The notes below the pieces were generated by a model. The model saw only the letters and a program-made list of their open reading frames with translations. It made no database searches and was not told where the DNA came from. Positions 22,749 through 30,858 of a stretch of 64,000 bases of DNA are shown here, one piece after another. Position numbers and translations under genes: made by a program. The first letter of the stretch is position 1. Each line of letters starts with the position of its first letter. Source of the stretch: Gehongia tenuis (GTDB lineage: Bacteria > Bacillota > Clostridia > Christensenellales > NSJ-53); contig NZ_JACRSR010000001.1 of NCBI RefSeq assembly GCF_014384795.1, forward strand, positions 124,001 to 188,000, read 5' to 3'.

Positions 22749-23672
22749 GTGAGCACAACTCTTTTGAAAACGCGGGGACTGACCAAGAAATACGGCCAGT
22801 TCTACGCGCTTCATGATGTGGATATCGCCGTGAACAAGGGCGAGATCTACGGGCTTGTGGGCAAGAACGGAGCCGGCAAGACCACCCTTCTACGCATGAT
22901 TTCCGGGCAGGCCATGCCCACAGACGGCGAGGTCGAGCTTTTCGGCGAGACCACGGCGCGGGGCCTTGAGCGGGCCCGGCACAGGACGGGCGCCATGATC
23001 GAGACGCCCAGCTTTTATCCCTACCTGACGGCGGCGCAGAACCTTGAATATTACCGGATTCAGCGGGGCGTGGCCGGCCGGAAGGTGGTGGAGGATATCC
23101 TCGCCCAGGTGGAACTGGACAAGGCGGGCCGCAAGAAGTTCAAGGATTTTTCCCTGGGCATGAAGCAGCGCCTGGGTCTCGCCCTGGCGATGATGGATAA
23201 CCCCGATCTTCTGATCCTGGATGAGCCGGTGAACGGCCTCGATCCCACCGGCATCGTGGAATTCAGAAACCTCTTGCTCCGTCTGAGCCACGAGCGGGGC
23301 ATCACCATTCTCATCTCCTCCCACATCCTATCCGAACTGGCCAATATGGCCACCAGCTTCGGCTTTTTGGACCATGGCGCACTGCTGCAGCAGATCGCTG
23401 CGGAGGAACTGCAAAAACGCTGCCGCCAGTACGTGGAACTGGTGGTCAGCGACGGCGAGCGCACGGCCGCCATTCTGGAACGCCAGCTCCACTGCGAGGA
23501 GTACGAGGTGCTGCCCGGCGGCGTGATCCACCTCTACCAATACCTGGATGAGCCGGCCAAGGTGGCCAGCGCCGTGGTTCCGGAAGGGATCCAGCTGTAC
23601 TCCATGGAAGTGAAGGGCTCCAACCTGGAGGATTATTTCCTCAAGCTGATCGGGGGTGGGGACCGTGTTTAA
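22749..23672 (+). CDS. ABC transporter ATPase (BcrA/lantibiotic-immunity type)
   Basis: A 307-residue ATPase with Walker A VGKNGAGKTTLL, signature FSLGMKQRLGLALAMM, Walker B DLLILDEPVNGLDPTG and switch histidine in ISSHILSELA. The sequence style and the ~80-residue tail after the core are those of bacitracin/lantibiotic-type exporters or immunity transporters. It starts at a GTG with AAAGGA upstream. The next gene, a permease, overlaps its end. Gene order regulator-ATPase-permease-kinase suggests a system sensing and countering cell-envelope antimicrobials. Confidence 0.92.
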   Translation: MSTTLLKTRGLTKKYGQFYALHDVDIAVNKGEIYGLVGKNGAGKTTLLRMISGQAMPTDGEVELFGETTARGLERARHRTGAMIETPSFYPYLTAAQNLEYYRIQRGVAGRKVVEDILAQVELDKAGRKKFKDFSLGMKQRLGLALAMMDNPDLLILDEPVNGLDPTGIVEFRNLLLRLSHERGITILISSHILSELANMATSFGFLDHGALLQQIAAEELQKRCRQYVELVVSDGERTAAILERQLHCEEYEVLPGGVIHLYQYLDEPAKVASAVVPEGIQLYSMEVKGSNLEDYFLKLIGGGDRV

Positions 23673-24450
23673 CTACATCCAAAGCGAGCTGTACCGCACC
23701 TTCCACCGGAAATATTTCTACCTGGCCCTCGTCATCGCGGCAGGCATCGGCATTGCGGTGAACGTGGTGCTGGGGCTTATGCAGGCCTCGGGGTCCCTGA
23801 ACGGACCCATCGACGCCTCCTTTCCGCTGAACAATGTCACCGGCATAGCGCTTACCTTCGTGTATCCGTGCATGATTATTGTTGTGGACTGTGTTTTCAG
23901 TGAGGAATACAAACATCAGACCTTGAAGAACCTCATCTCCTGGGGCGTTTCCCGGCCCACCATCTTCTTTGGCAAGTTCATCACGGAACTCATCGTGGCC
24001 TTGATCGCCCTCGCGGCCATCTTTGGATGCTTCCTTTTGAGCGCCATCCTCATCCTGGGTATGCCTCAGCAGGACGCGGCTGTGGTTTTCGGGCTGTTTG
24101 GACAAAGATTGTTTTTGGCGCTGCCCCTGTTCTTCTGGACGCTGGCCATCTCCCACCTGTTTTCCTTCGTCATCAAGAACAACACGCTGTTTTCCTTCGC
24201 ATCGGTGGGTGTGTTCTATGTGCTGCCCTTCCTCAACAATGAATTCTTCTCCCGCGCCTGGGTCATCTGTCAGGAGATCATTCCCCACCTGGCCTACACC
24301 CGCATGATGGCCTTGGCACCTTATCTGGAAACCGCGCTGCTGCCAAACTTCGGGGCCCTGTGTCTTGAATACTGGGCGGCGGGCCTTATCCGGGTGGCGG
24401 TTTGCCTCGCTGTCGGCATGTTCCTGTTCCGAAGGAAGGAAATCAAGTAA
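23665..24450 (+). CDS. ABC-2 type permease
   Basis: A 261-residue membrane protein with six hydrophobic segments, beginning MFNYIQSELYRTFHRKYFYL, typical of ABC-2 permeases in lantibiotic/bacitracin systems. The likely start is the GTG at 23665, with GGGGGTGGGG just before it; a GTG at 23656 is the alternative. It overlaps the ATPase gene by a few codons, so the two are translationally coupled and form one exporter. It is followed after 22 bases by the sensor kinase. Confidence 0.88.
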   Translation: MFNYIQSELYRTFHRKYFYLALVIAAGIGIAVNVVLGLMQASGSLNGPIDASFPLNNVTGIALTFVYPCMIIVVDCVFSEEYKHQTLKNLISWGVSRPTIFFGKFITELIVALIALAAIFGCFLLSAILILGMPQQDAAVVFGLFGQRLFLALPLFFWTLAISHLFSFVIKNNTLFSFASVGVFYVLPFLNNEFFSRAWVICQEIIPHLAYTRMMALAPYLETALLPNFGALCLEYWAAGLIRVAVCLAVGMFLFRRKEIK

Positions 24451-24472
24451 TCGAAGAAAGGAGCGCGGTTCT

Positions 24473-25378
24473 ATGGCGGCTGCGATCGTGATTCTTGCAC
24501 TGACGGGCGTAGTTTTGGCTGCGCTGCTGGCATTGGACCGGATCAGCATCCGCCGGGCCGCCGGGGAGATGAAAAGGATCAATGAGGGCGACACCAACCA
24601 AAGGGTGCACCTGACCTACAAGAACCGGGCGCTGGACGGCCTCTTTGAAGAGGTGAACCATACGCTGGACCTCCGGCGGCGGGAGCGCATCGACTATGAA
24701 GGCCGCCAGCGCACCTTCCGGCGGCAGATCACCAACATCTCCCACGATCTCAGAACGCCGCTCACCTCCATTCTTGGATACACGGATCTTCTCGGGGACC
24801 CGGAGCTTTCCGAGGAGGAGCGCCGGGAATACCTCGGGGTGGTGGAACGCCGGGCGCGGGCGCTCCAGACCCTGGTGGAAAGCTTCTACGACATGTCGAG
24901 GCTGGAGGGCGGCGAATATCCCCTTCATATGGAGCTTGTGGACCTCCATGAGATTTTGAGCCAGGTGCTGGCCGCCTATTACGGGGATCTCAGCGGACGC
25001 TTCGAGGTGGCGGTGGACCTGGAGGAGGGCCTGCCTTGCGTATGGGCGGACCGCACCATCGCCTCCCGCATGTTCGCCAACCTGGTGCAAAATGCGCTAC
25101 GCCACGGCGTGAACCATCTCTGGATCCGTCAGCGGCTGCAAAAGGGCGAGATCGTGACCGCCTTTGGCAACGAAGCGCCGGAGATGACCAAGGTGGAGCT
25201 CACCCGGGTTTTCGAGCGCTTCTATACCGGCGACGGCCCCCGCACGGGCCAGCGTTCCGGTCTTGGACTGACCATCGTGAAGGAATTCGCCGGCGCCATG
25301 GGCCATCGGACGGAGGCCTGGCTGGCAGAAGGAGTTTTCTGGGTGGAAATCCATTGGCGTACCCTTAAGCAGGCTTAG
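24473..25378 (+). CDS. Sensor histidine kinase with a minimal membrane anchor
   Basis: A 301-residue kinase. The first ~20 residues form a single membrane segment with almost no extracellular part. A HAMP-like linker follows. The phospho-acceptor is His91 in TNISHDLRTPLTSILGY. The ATP-binding domain has NLVQNALRHGV and GLGLTIVKEFAGAMG. Kinases without an outer sensor usually read their signal through a partner, here probably the adjacent ABC transporter, as in Bce/Bcr-type modules. The ATG at 24473 is nine bases after GAAAGGAG. The regulator is at 21970. Confidence 0.92.
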   Translation: MAAAIVILALTGVVLAALLALDRISIRRAAGEMKRINEGDTNQRVHLTYKNRALDGLFEEVNHTLDLRRRERIDYEGRQRTFRRQITNISHDLRTPLTSILGYTDLLGDPELSEEERREYLGVVERRARALQTLVESFYDMSRLEGGEYPLHMELVDLHEILSQVLAAYYGDLSGRFEVAVDLEEGLPCVWADRTIASRMFANLVQNALRHGVNHLWIRQRLQKGEIVTAFGNEAPEMTKVELTRVFERFYTGDGPRTGQRSGLGLTIVKEFAGAMGHRTEAWLAEGVFWVEIHWRTLKQA

Positions 25379-25391
25379 GCCTGCTTTTTTT
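25368..25391 (+). terminator. Terminator after the histidine kinase
   Basis: AGCAGGC (25368-25374) pairs with GCCTGCT (25379-25385), and T-run follows. The kinase TAG lies in the loop. Confidence 0.8.
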
Positions 25392-25400
25392 GGCCCATAA

Positions 25401-25429
25401 TTGACCGATGGTCATACTTCTGATATGCT
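25401..25429 (+). promoter_or_regulatory. Promoter of the MacB-like ABC operon
   Basis: TTGACC (25401-25406), 17 bases, TATGCT (25424-25429). The palindrome TACCGGTA (25429-25436) sits on the expected start site and could be an operator. The CTTTAAG repeats of the upstream operon are not present here. Confidence 0.6.
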
Positions 25430-25457
25430 ACCGGTAACAGGTCAAGGAGGTTTTGTG

Positions 25458-26162
25458 ATGAGCGCATTTGTGGATTTTAAGGACGTGGTGAAGCGCTACC
25501 GTATGGGTGAGGTGGAGATCACCGCCCTGGACGGAGTAAGCTTTCAGGTGGAGCAGGGGGAGTTTGCCATTGTGGTGGGCCCCAGCGGCGCCGGCAAATC
25601 CACCATTCTCAACATCCTTGGCGGCATGGACAGCTGCGATGAAGGGCGGGTTGTGGTGGACGGCGTGGAGGTGAGCGCCTTTACCCAGCGGCAGCTGACC
25701 ACCTACCGGCGCAACGATATCGGGTTCGTATTTCAATTCTACAATCTGGTGCAGAATTTGACAGCCCTTGAAAACGTGGAACTGGCCTCGGAGATCTGTC
25801 CCCATCCCCTGGAGGCGGCGGCGGTGCTTCGGGGCGTGGGCCTTACAAAGCGGATGAACAACTTCCCCGCTCAGCTCTCCGGCGGCGAGCAGCAGCGGGT
25901 CGCCATCGCCCGGGCCCTGGCCAAAAATCCCAAACTCCTTTTGTGCGACGAGCCCACCGGCGCCCTGGATGACAGGACGGGGAAAACAATCCTGAAGCTC
26001 CTGCAGGATACCTGCCGAAAGAGCGGTATGACGGTCGTCGTCATCACCCACAATCATGCCCTTACAGCCATGGGCGACCGGGTGATCGAGGTGCGGGATG
26101 GACGGGTGGCCGCCATGAAGCGGAATGCCCGGCCCGCTTCGGTGGAGAGCTTGGAGTGGTGA
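25458..26162 (+). CDS. ABC transporter ATPase (MacB/LolD-like)
   Basis: A 234-residue ATPase with Walker [18 protein letters not shown], signature [16 protein letters not shown] and Walker [18 protein letters not shown]. The family pairs with FtsX-type permeases and uses mechanotransmission rather than classical transport. GGAGG lies 8 bases before the ATG at 25458. The permease follows after one base. Location directly behind a two-component ABC module suggests antimicrobial-peptide defence, which is inference. Confidence 0.93.
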   Translation: MSAFVDFKDVVKRYRMGEVEITALDGVSFQVEQGEFAIVVGPSGAGKSTILNILGGMDSCDEGRVVVDGVEVSAFTQRQLTTYRRNDIGFVFQFYNLVQNLTALENVELASEICPHPLEAAAVLRGVGLTKRMNNFPAQLSGGEQQRVAIARALAKNPKLLLCDEPTGALDDRTGKTILKLLQDTCRKSGMTVVVITHNHALTAMGDRVIEVRDGRVAAMKRNARPASVESLEW

Positions 26163-26163
26163 G

Positions 26164-29100
26164 ATGAAAAAGATGTATGTGAGGGAAACCCTGCGGGATC
26201 TTCGGGGTTCCCTGGGGCGTTTTATTGCCATCGTGGCCATTGTGGCGCTGGGAAGCGGTTTTTTTGGCGGGATCAAGGCCACCAGTGTGGACATGAAACT
26301 CACCGCCGACGAGTACTATCGGCAAGGGAAACTGATGGATTTCCGGCTGGTGTCCACGCTGGGGATCACCGACGGGGATGCGGCGGCCATCGCGGGGGTG
26401 GAGGGCGTGCGTTCGGTTATGCCCAGCTACCGTGCCGACGCGCTTACCACCAAGGAGGGCGACGCCAACGACAGCGTGCTGAGGCTTCACAGCCTGGGGG
26501 ATGGCAGCGTCAATGCGCTCATGGTGAAGGAGGGCAGGCTGCCTGAGAGCATCGACGAAATCGTGCTCCTCTCCGGGGGCGATGTGGGCAACGGCTATGC
26601 GCTGGGCGAGAGGATCCGCATCGATCTCGAGCAGGACCCGGATATGGCGGATACGCTGGCCGTAGACGAATTCACCGTGGTGGGCGTGGCGGACAGCCCT
26701 TTGTATCTTTCCATCGAGAAGGCCAGCTCCTCCAAAGGTTCCGGCTCCGTCAGCCGGTATGGCTTCGTGCTGGACGGAGCCTTCACCATGGAGGCCTACA
26801 CCGAACTGTATGTGACCATGGACAGCGCTGACTTTGCCTTTAGCGGAGAATACGATGAACTGAAGGCGGCCATGGAGGCCCGGCTGGAGGAAGCGGGAAC
26901 GGAGCGCTGTGAGGTCCGCTATGCGAAGGTGAAGGACGAGGCGGATCAAAAGCTGGCCGAGGCTGAAGCCAAGTATCAGGATGGCAAAGGGGAGGCGGAG
27001 GCGCGGCTCAGGGAGGCCGAGGCCAAGATCAATGACGGCGAGAAGGAGGTGGCGGACGGCGAGTCCAAAATCGCTGAGGGTGAGGCTGCCCTCCAGGAGG
27101 GTCGGGAGGAATTGGCTTGGCAGCGGAAGCAGTATGAAAGTACCGTTGCCAGCAGCGAGTCCGAACTGACGGAGGGCCGGCAGGCCATTTCCGAGGGGGA
27201 GCGGGTCCTTTCCGCCGGTAGGACCGAGCTGGATGCAAAGGAAGCGGAGCTCGGCGGACAGATGAGAGAGTTGGAGACGGGCTTGGCCTCGGCAAGGAAC
27301 GCCCGGGAGGCGCTGGAGGAGAAGAAGGTTGCCGCCGAAGCCGTCCTGGGCGGCCTCACGGAGCAGCTAGCCGGGCTGGATGCAAGTGTGTCCGGCCTGA
27401 ACGACCGGATCGCTGCCCTGGTCGGCTCCGCCGCCCCCGCGGATCAGACGCTGAAGGCCCAGCTGGAGGTTCAGCGAGACGGGCTTTTGGCCCGGCGGCC
27501 GGAGCTTGAAAAGGGTGTGGCCGACGCCAAGGCGGGGCTTGACCAATTGGAGAGGGGGCTCCAGGATACGGCGGCGCAGGAGACGGAGCTTACGGGCATG
27601 CGGGAGAGCCTCCAGAACGGACTGACCGTCCTTGCAGAGAAGCGCCGGGATCTTGAACAGCAGGAAACCCTGCTGACCCAGAAGAAGGCGGAGCTTGCCG
27701 AGGGAGAAAAGGCCCTGAAAAATGCCAAAACCGAGGCGGAGGGCAAACTTGCGAAGGGCGAGGCTGAGCTGGCCAAGGGAGAGCAGGAGCTGGATGAAGC
27801 CCGAATAGCGTTGGAGGAGGGCCGCGCCGCCCTTTTGGATGCCAAGGCTGAATACGAGGATGGCAAGCGGGAGGCGGACGAGGAGCTGGCCAAGGCGGAA
27901 GAGGAACTGGCGGATGCGAGGGCGGCCATCGCGGACATTCCCTATCCCGATTGGTACGTGCTGGACCGAAGCTATGGCAACGGCTACACTAGCTTTGCCC
28001 AGGACGCCGATCGGATCGACGCCATCGCCTCGGTGTTTCCGGTGTTCTTCTTTTTGGTGGCGGCGCTGGTGTGTCTGACCACCATGACCCGCATGGTGGA
28101 GGACCAGCGCACCCAGATTGGTGTTTTAAAGGCTCTTGGCTACACCAAAGGCGCTATCGCCGAGAAGTACATCTTCTACGCTCTGGCCACCAGTTTGATG
28201 GGCTCCATCATCGGGCTTTTGGTCGGCTTCCAGGTCTTTCCCAAAGTGATCTGGGCGGCATACGGCATTCTCTACGCCCTGCCGCCCATTCAAACCCCCT
28301 TCAATGTGCCCTACGCGCTCATTGCGGCGCTGGTGTTCATGGCCTGTACGCTGGGCGCCACGCTGGCCGCCTGCTACAGCGAGCTTATGGGCGTGCCCGC
28401 GAGCCTGATTCGGCCCAAGCCGCCCCAGTCGGGCAAGCGGGTGTTTCTTGAGAACGTCGCCTTCATCTGGCGGCGCATGTCCTTCACCCAAAAGCTCACC
28501 GCCCGGAACATCCTGCGCTACAAGAAGCGATTTTTCATGACGGTGATCGGCATCGCCGGCTGCATGGCGCTCATGCTCACAGGCTTTGGACTCAAGGACT
28601 CCATCAACGGCATCGTGAAGAACCAGTTTGGCGAACTGTATCACTACGATCTGTCCCTCTCCTTCAAGGACGCCCTGGGGGATGACCTCACCCCGGCCCA
28701 GCAGGGAGCGCTGGAGATGCTGCGGGCGGAGCCGCGGCTGGAAAACACCCTGCTTGTCCATCAGGAGCCGGTAAGCGCCACCTCGGACAACAGCGCCGAG
28801 ATGCTTTCCGCCACCGTATTCGTACCGGAGGACGGGGAGGGGTTCGCCGATTTCGTCACCCTGCAGGACCGAAGGAGCAAGGAGCGCATCGCTTTTCCGG
28901 AAAACGGCGTGGTGCTGAGTGAGAAGCTGGCCCATAAGCTGTCCCTCTCCCCGGGCGATACCCTCCATCTCAGCGCGGACAACAGCACCGCCGACTTCAC
29001 CGTGGCCGCTGTCACCGAAAACTATGTCTATCACTATGTGTACATGCCGCCTGCCGAGTACGAGGCGGGCTTTGGCAGGCCCTGCACCTATCAGGGCATG

Positions 29101-29634
29101 ATGGCCCAGATGTCGGGCGAGGGGGAGGAAGCGGAGAACGCCCTTTCCTCCGAGCTTCTTCAAAATGAGGAGATCGTGGGCGTATCCTTCATCAGCTTCA
29201 TCACCGAGAACTTCACCGATATCTTCGAGCGGCTGGATCTGGTGGTGGGCGTGCTCATCATCTCGGCGAGCCTGCTGGCCTTCGTGGTGCTCTACAACCT
29301 GACCAACATCAACATCACCGAACGGGTGCGGGAGATCGCCACCATCAAGGTGCTGGGCTTCTACGACAAGGAGGTGTCCGCCTACATCTACCGGGAGAAT
29401 GTGGTGCTCACCCTCATCGGCATTCTTATGGGCGTGGGCCTTGGGGTGCTGCTCCATCAATTTGTGGTGCAGGTGGCCGAGGTCAACATCGTCATGTTCG
29501 GCCGGGAGATCCTGCCGCCAAGCTATCTCTGGGCAGCCCTGCTGACGCTGGCCTTTGCGGGTCTGGTGAACTTTGTGATGCACTTCAGGCTGAAGCGCAT
29601 CAGCATGGTTGAATCCCTGAAATCCATCGAATAA
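26164..29634 (+). CDS. Large FtsX-family ABC permease with long coiled-coil domain
   Basis: An 1156-residue permease. A first membrane span (about residues 18-37) is followed by an outer domain. Then comes a coiled coil of about 330 residues (roughly 260-590), very rich in Glu, Ala, Leu and Lys with repeats such as KLAEAEAKYQDGK and AEGEKALKNAKTEAE. Two FtsX domains follow: one near 616-750 with MVEDQRTQIGVLKALGY, one near 1030-1150 with ERVREIATIKVLGFYDKEVS. The coiled coil probably projects outside the cell. It is coupled to the ATPase one base upstream. Confidence 0.88.
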   Translation: MKKMYVRETLRDLRGSLGRFIAIVAIVALGSGFFGGIKATSVDMKLTADEYYRQGKLMDFRLVSTLGITDGDAAAIAGVEGVRSVMPSYRADALTTKEGDANDSVLRLHSLGDGSVNALMVKEGRLPESIDEIVLLSGGDVGNGYALGERIRIDLEQDPDMADTLAVDEFTVVGVADSPLYLSIEKASSSKGSGSVSRYGFVLDGAFTMEAYTELYVTMDSADFAFSGEYDELKAAMEARLEEAGTERCEVRYAKVKDEADQKLAEAEAKYQDGKGEAEARLREAEAKINDGEKEVADGESKIAEGEAALQEGREELAWQRKQYESTVASSESELTEGRQAISEGERVLSAGRTELDAKEAELGGQMRELETGLASARNAREALEEKKVAAEAVLGGLTEQLAGLDASVSGLNDRIAALVGSAAPADQTLKAQLEVQRDGLLARRPELEKGVADAKAGLDQLERGLQDTAAQETELTGMRESLQNGLTVLAEKRRDLEQQETLLTQKKAELAEGEKALKNAKTEAEGKLAKGEAELAKGEQELDEARIALEEGRAALLDAKAEYEDGKREADEELAKAEEELADARAAIADIPYPDWYVLDRSYGNGYTSFAQDADRIDAIASVFPVFFFLVAALVCLTTMTRMVEDQRTQIGVLKALGYTKGAIAEKYIFYALATSLMGSIIGLLVGFQVFPKVIWAAYGILYALPPIQTPFNVPYALIAALVFMACTLGATLAACYSELMGVPASLIRPKPPQSGKRVFLENVAFIWRRMSFTQKLTARNILRYKKRFFMTVIGIAGCMALMLTGFGLKDSINGIVKNQFGELYHYDLSLSFKDALGDDLTPAQQGALEMLRAEPRLENTLLVHQEPVSATSDNSAEMLSATVFVPEDGEGFADFVTLQDRRSKERIAFPENGVVLSEKLAHKLSLSPGDTLHLSADNSTADFTVAAVTENYVYHYVYMPPAEYEAGFGRPCTYQGMMAQMSGEGEEAENALSSELLQNEEIVGVSFISFITENFTDIFERLDLVVGVLIISASLLAFVVLYNLTNINITERVREIATIKVLGFYDKEVSAYIYRENVVLTLIGILMGVGLGVLLHQFVVQVAEVNIVMFGREILPPSYLWAALLTLAFAGLVNFVMHFRLKRISMVESLKSIE

Positions 29635-29645
29635 AAACAAAAAAA

Positions 29646-29669
29646 GAAGCGCCGCCGGCGCTTCTTTTT
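29646..29669. terminator. Bidirectional terminator
   Basis: GAAGCGCC pairs with GGCGCTTC across GCC (29646-29664), with T-runs on both sides. It lies between the converging FtsX permease and oxidoreductase genes. Confidence 0.85.
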
Positions 29670-29679
29670 CGTGGAATAC

Positions 29680-30720
29680 TTAGATGTCGCGACCAAACAC
29701 GATCCGCTTTTTGGCCTTGCCGGAATCGTAGATGGCGCAGATCATGCGCATGGACTTGATGGCCTCCTCGCCGTTAATCTCCGGCTGCACGCCCTTCTCC
29801 AGCGCGTCGTAATACTGGCAGATCTGCTTGAAATGGCTCACGCCCCAGTACTGGGGAATGCCCTTGCCAAAGTCGATCATTTCGCTCTCCGGCATCTCGG
29901 CGCTCTCCTCGATGCCGTTGTTGTACTTGATGACGGCGCGGTCCTTGTACATGTGGACCATGCCCTTCTCACAGTGCATTTCAATCTCCACCTCAGCGTT
30001 GAAGGTGTAGTAATTCATGCAGTAGAAGCTGGTCTTGATGCCGTTCTTGTAGGCGATCACGCCCTCGGCCACATCCTCCACTTCGATGATCTCGTGGGCC
30101 TTGTTGTCGATGGTGGCGTCCACCCAGTCGATTTCGTCGTCCACGAACCAGCGCATGAGATCCAGGGTATGGATGGCCTGATCGATGATCACGCCGCCGC
30201 CCTCCTTGTCCCAGGTGCCCTTCCAATCGCTCTTCGAGTAGTACTCGTCGCTGCGGTCCCAGGCGAGGAACGCACGGGCGGAGTAGATCTTGCCCAGCTT
30301 GCCGCTGGTGATGGCATTCTTGATGAGCACGGAGCCGGGGTTGTAACGGTTCTGGGAGATGATGCCGAGAGTCTTGCCGGTCTCCCTGGCGATCTTCACC
30401 TCGTCCACCGCGTCCTCATACTTGATGGTCATCGGCTTCTCGGACAAAACGTTGCAGCCGGCCTTGAGGGCATAAGCGGCAACGGGATAATGCATGTAGT
30501 GAGGCAGGCAGATGTGCACCACATCGGGCTTCACGGTGTCGATCATCTCTTTATAGTCGAGATAATAGGGAACGCCATAGCGCTCGCCGCCGGCCTTGGC
30601 GCGGTCTTCCTTGTTATCGCACACAGCGACGAGTTCCACCTTGTCGCACATGCCGATGGACACCGCATGCATGGGATGAATGGTTCCAAGTCCCACAATT
30701 ACAGCGCGAAACTTACTCAT
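29680..30720 (-). CDS. Gfo/Idh/MocA family NAD(P)-dependent oxidoreductase
   Basis: A 346-residue enzyme. The N-terminal Rossmann fold starts KFRAVIVGLGTIHPMHA, with a dinucleotide loop GLGTIHPMH that lacks the usual third glycine. LSEKPMTIKYEDA gives the conserved EKP lysine. The C-terminal half has DQAIHTLDLMRWF, the substrate-site D/H motif. Such enzymes oxidise or reduce sugars and inositols; the substrate here is unknown. The ATG at 30720 follows GAGGAGG. A promoter (TTGACT/AACAAT, 17 bases) lies at 30763-30791 on the minus strand, so it need not be read with the glycogen genes. Confidence 0.9.
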   Translation of the reverse strand: MSKFRAVIVGLGTIHPMHAVSIGMCDKVELVAVCDNKEDRAKAGGERYGVPYYLDYKEMIDTVKPDVVHICLPHYMHYPVAAYALKAGCNVLSEKPMTIKYEDAVDEVKIARETGKTLGIISQNRYNPGSVLIKNAITSGKLGKIYSARAFLAWDRSDEYYSKSDWKGTWDKEGGGVIIDQAIHTLDLMRWFVDDEIDWVDATIDNKAHEIIEVEDVAEGVIAYKNGIKTSFYCMNYYTFNAEVEIEMHCEKGMVHMYKDRAVIKYNNGIEESAEMPESEMIDFGKGIPQYWGVSHFKQICQYYDALEKGVQPEINGEEAIKSMRMICAIYDSGKAKKRIVFGRDI

Positions 30721-30762
30721 GGTAAAAACCCTCCTCAAAAAGTTTGGTTCGCTTCTAGCACC

Positions 30763-30858
30763 ATTGTTGAACATCGCGGATGGAAAGTCAAGCCCGGCCC
30801 ACCGGGAATTTTTACGTTTTTTTAGAGAAAAACGGTTTTAAATATTGTAAACGTTTCA
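30763..30858 (-). promoter_or_regulatory. Promoter of the oxidoreductase with an upstream LacI-type palindrome
   Basis: On the minus strand, TTGACT (30786-30791), 17 bases, AACAAT (30763-30768). Upstream, TGTAAACGTTTCA (30846-30858) contains the palindrome AAACGTTT. It resembles LacI-family or catabolite (cre) operators but deviates from the cre consensus near its 3' end. It overlaps the stop codon of the GH13 gene. Confidence 0.45.

Noticed and set aside
26940..27940. Possible tandem DNA repeat in the FtsX gene
   Set aside because: The repetition is at protein level (coiled-coil heptads rich in Glu, Ala and Lys); no exact DNA repeat unit was seen.
28126..29640. 504-codon minus-strand open frame antisense to the FtsX permease
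   Set aside because: No start signal and no domain; the permease strand has clear FtsX motifs.
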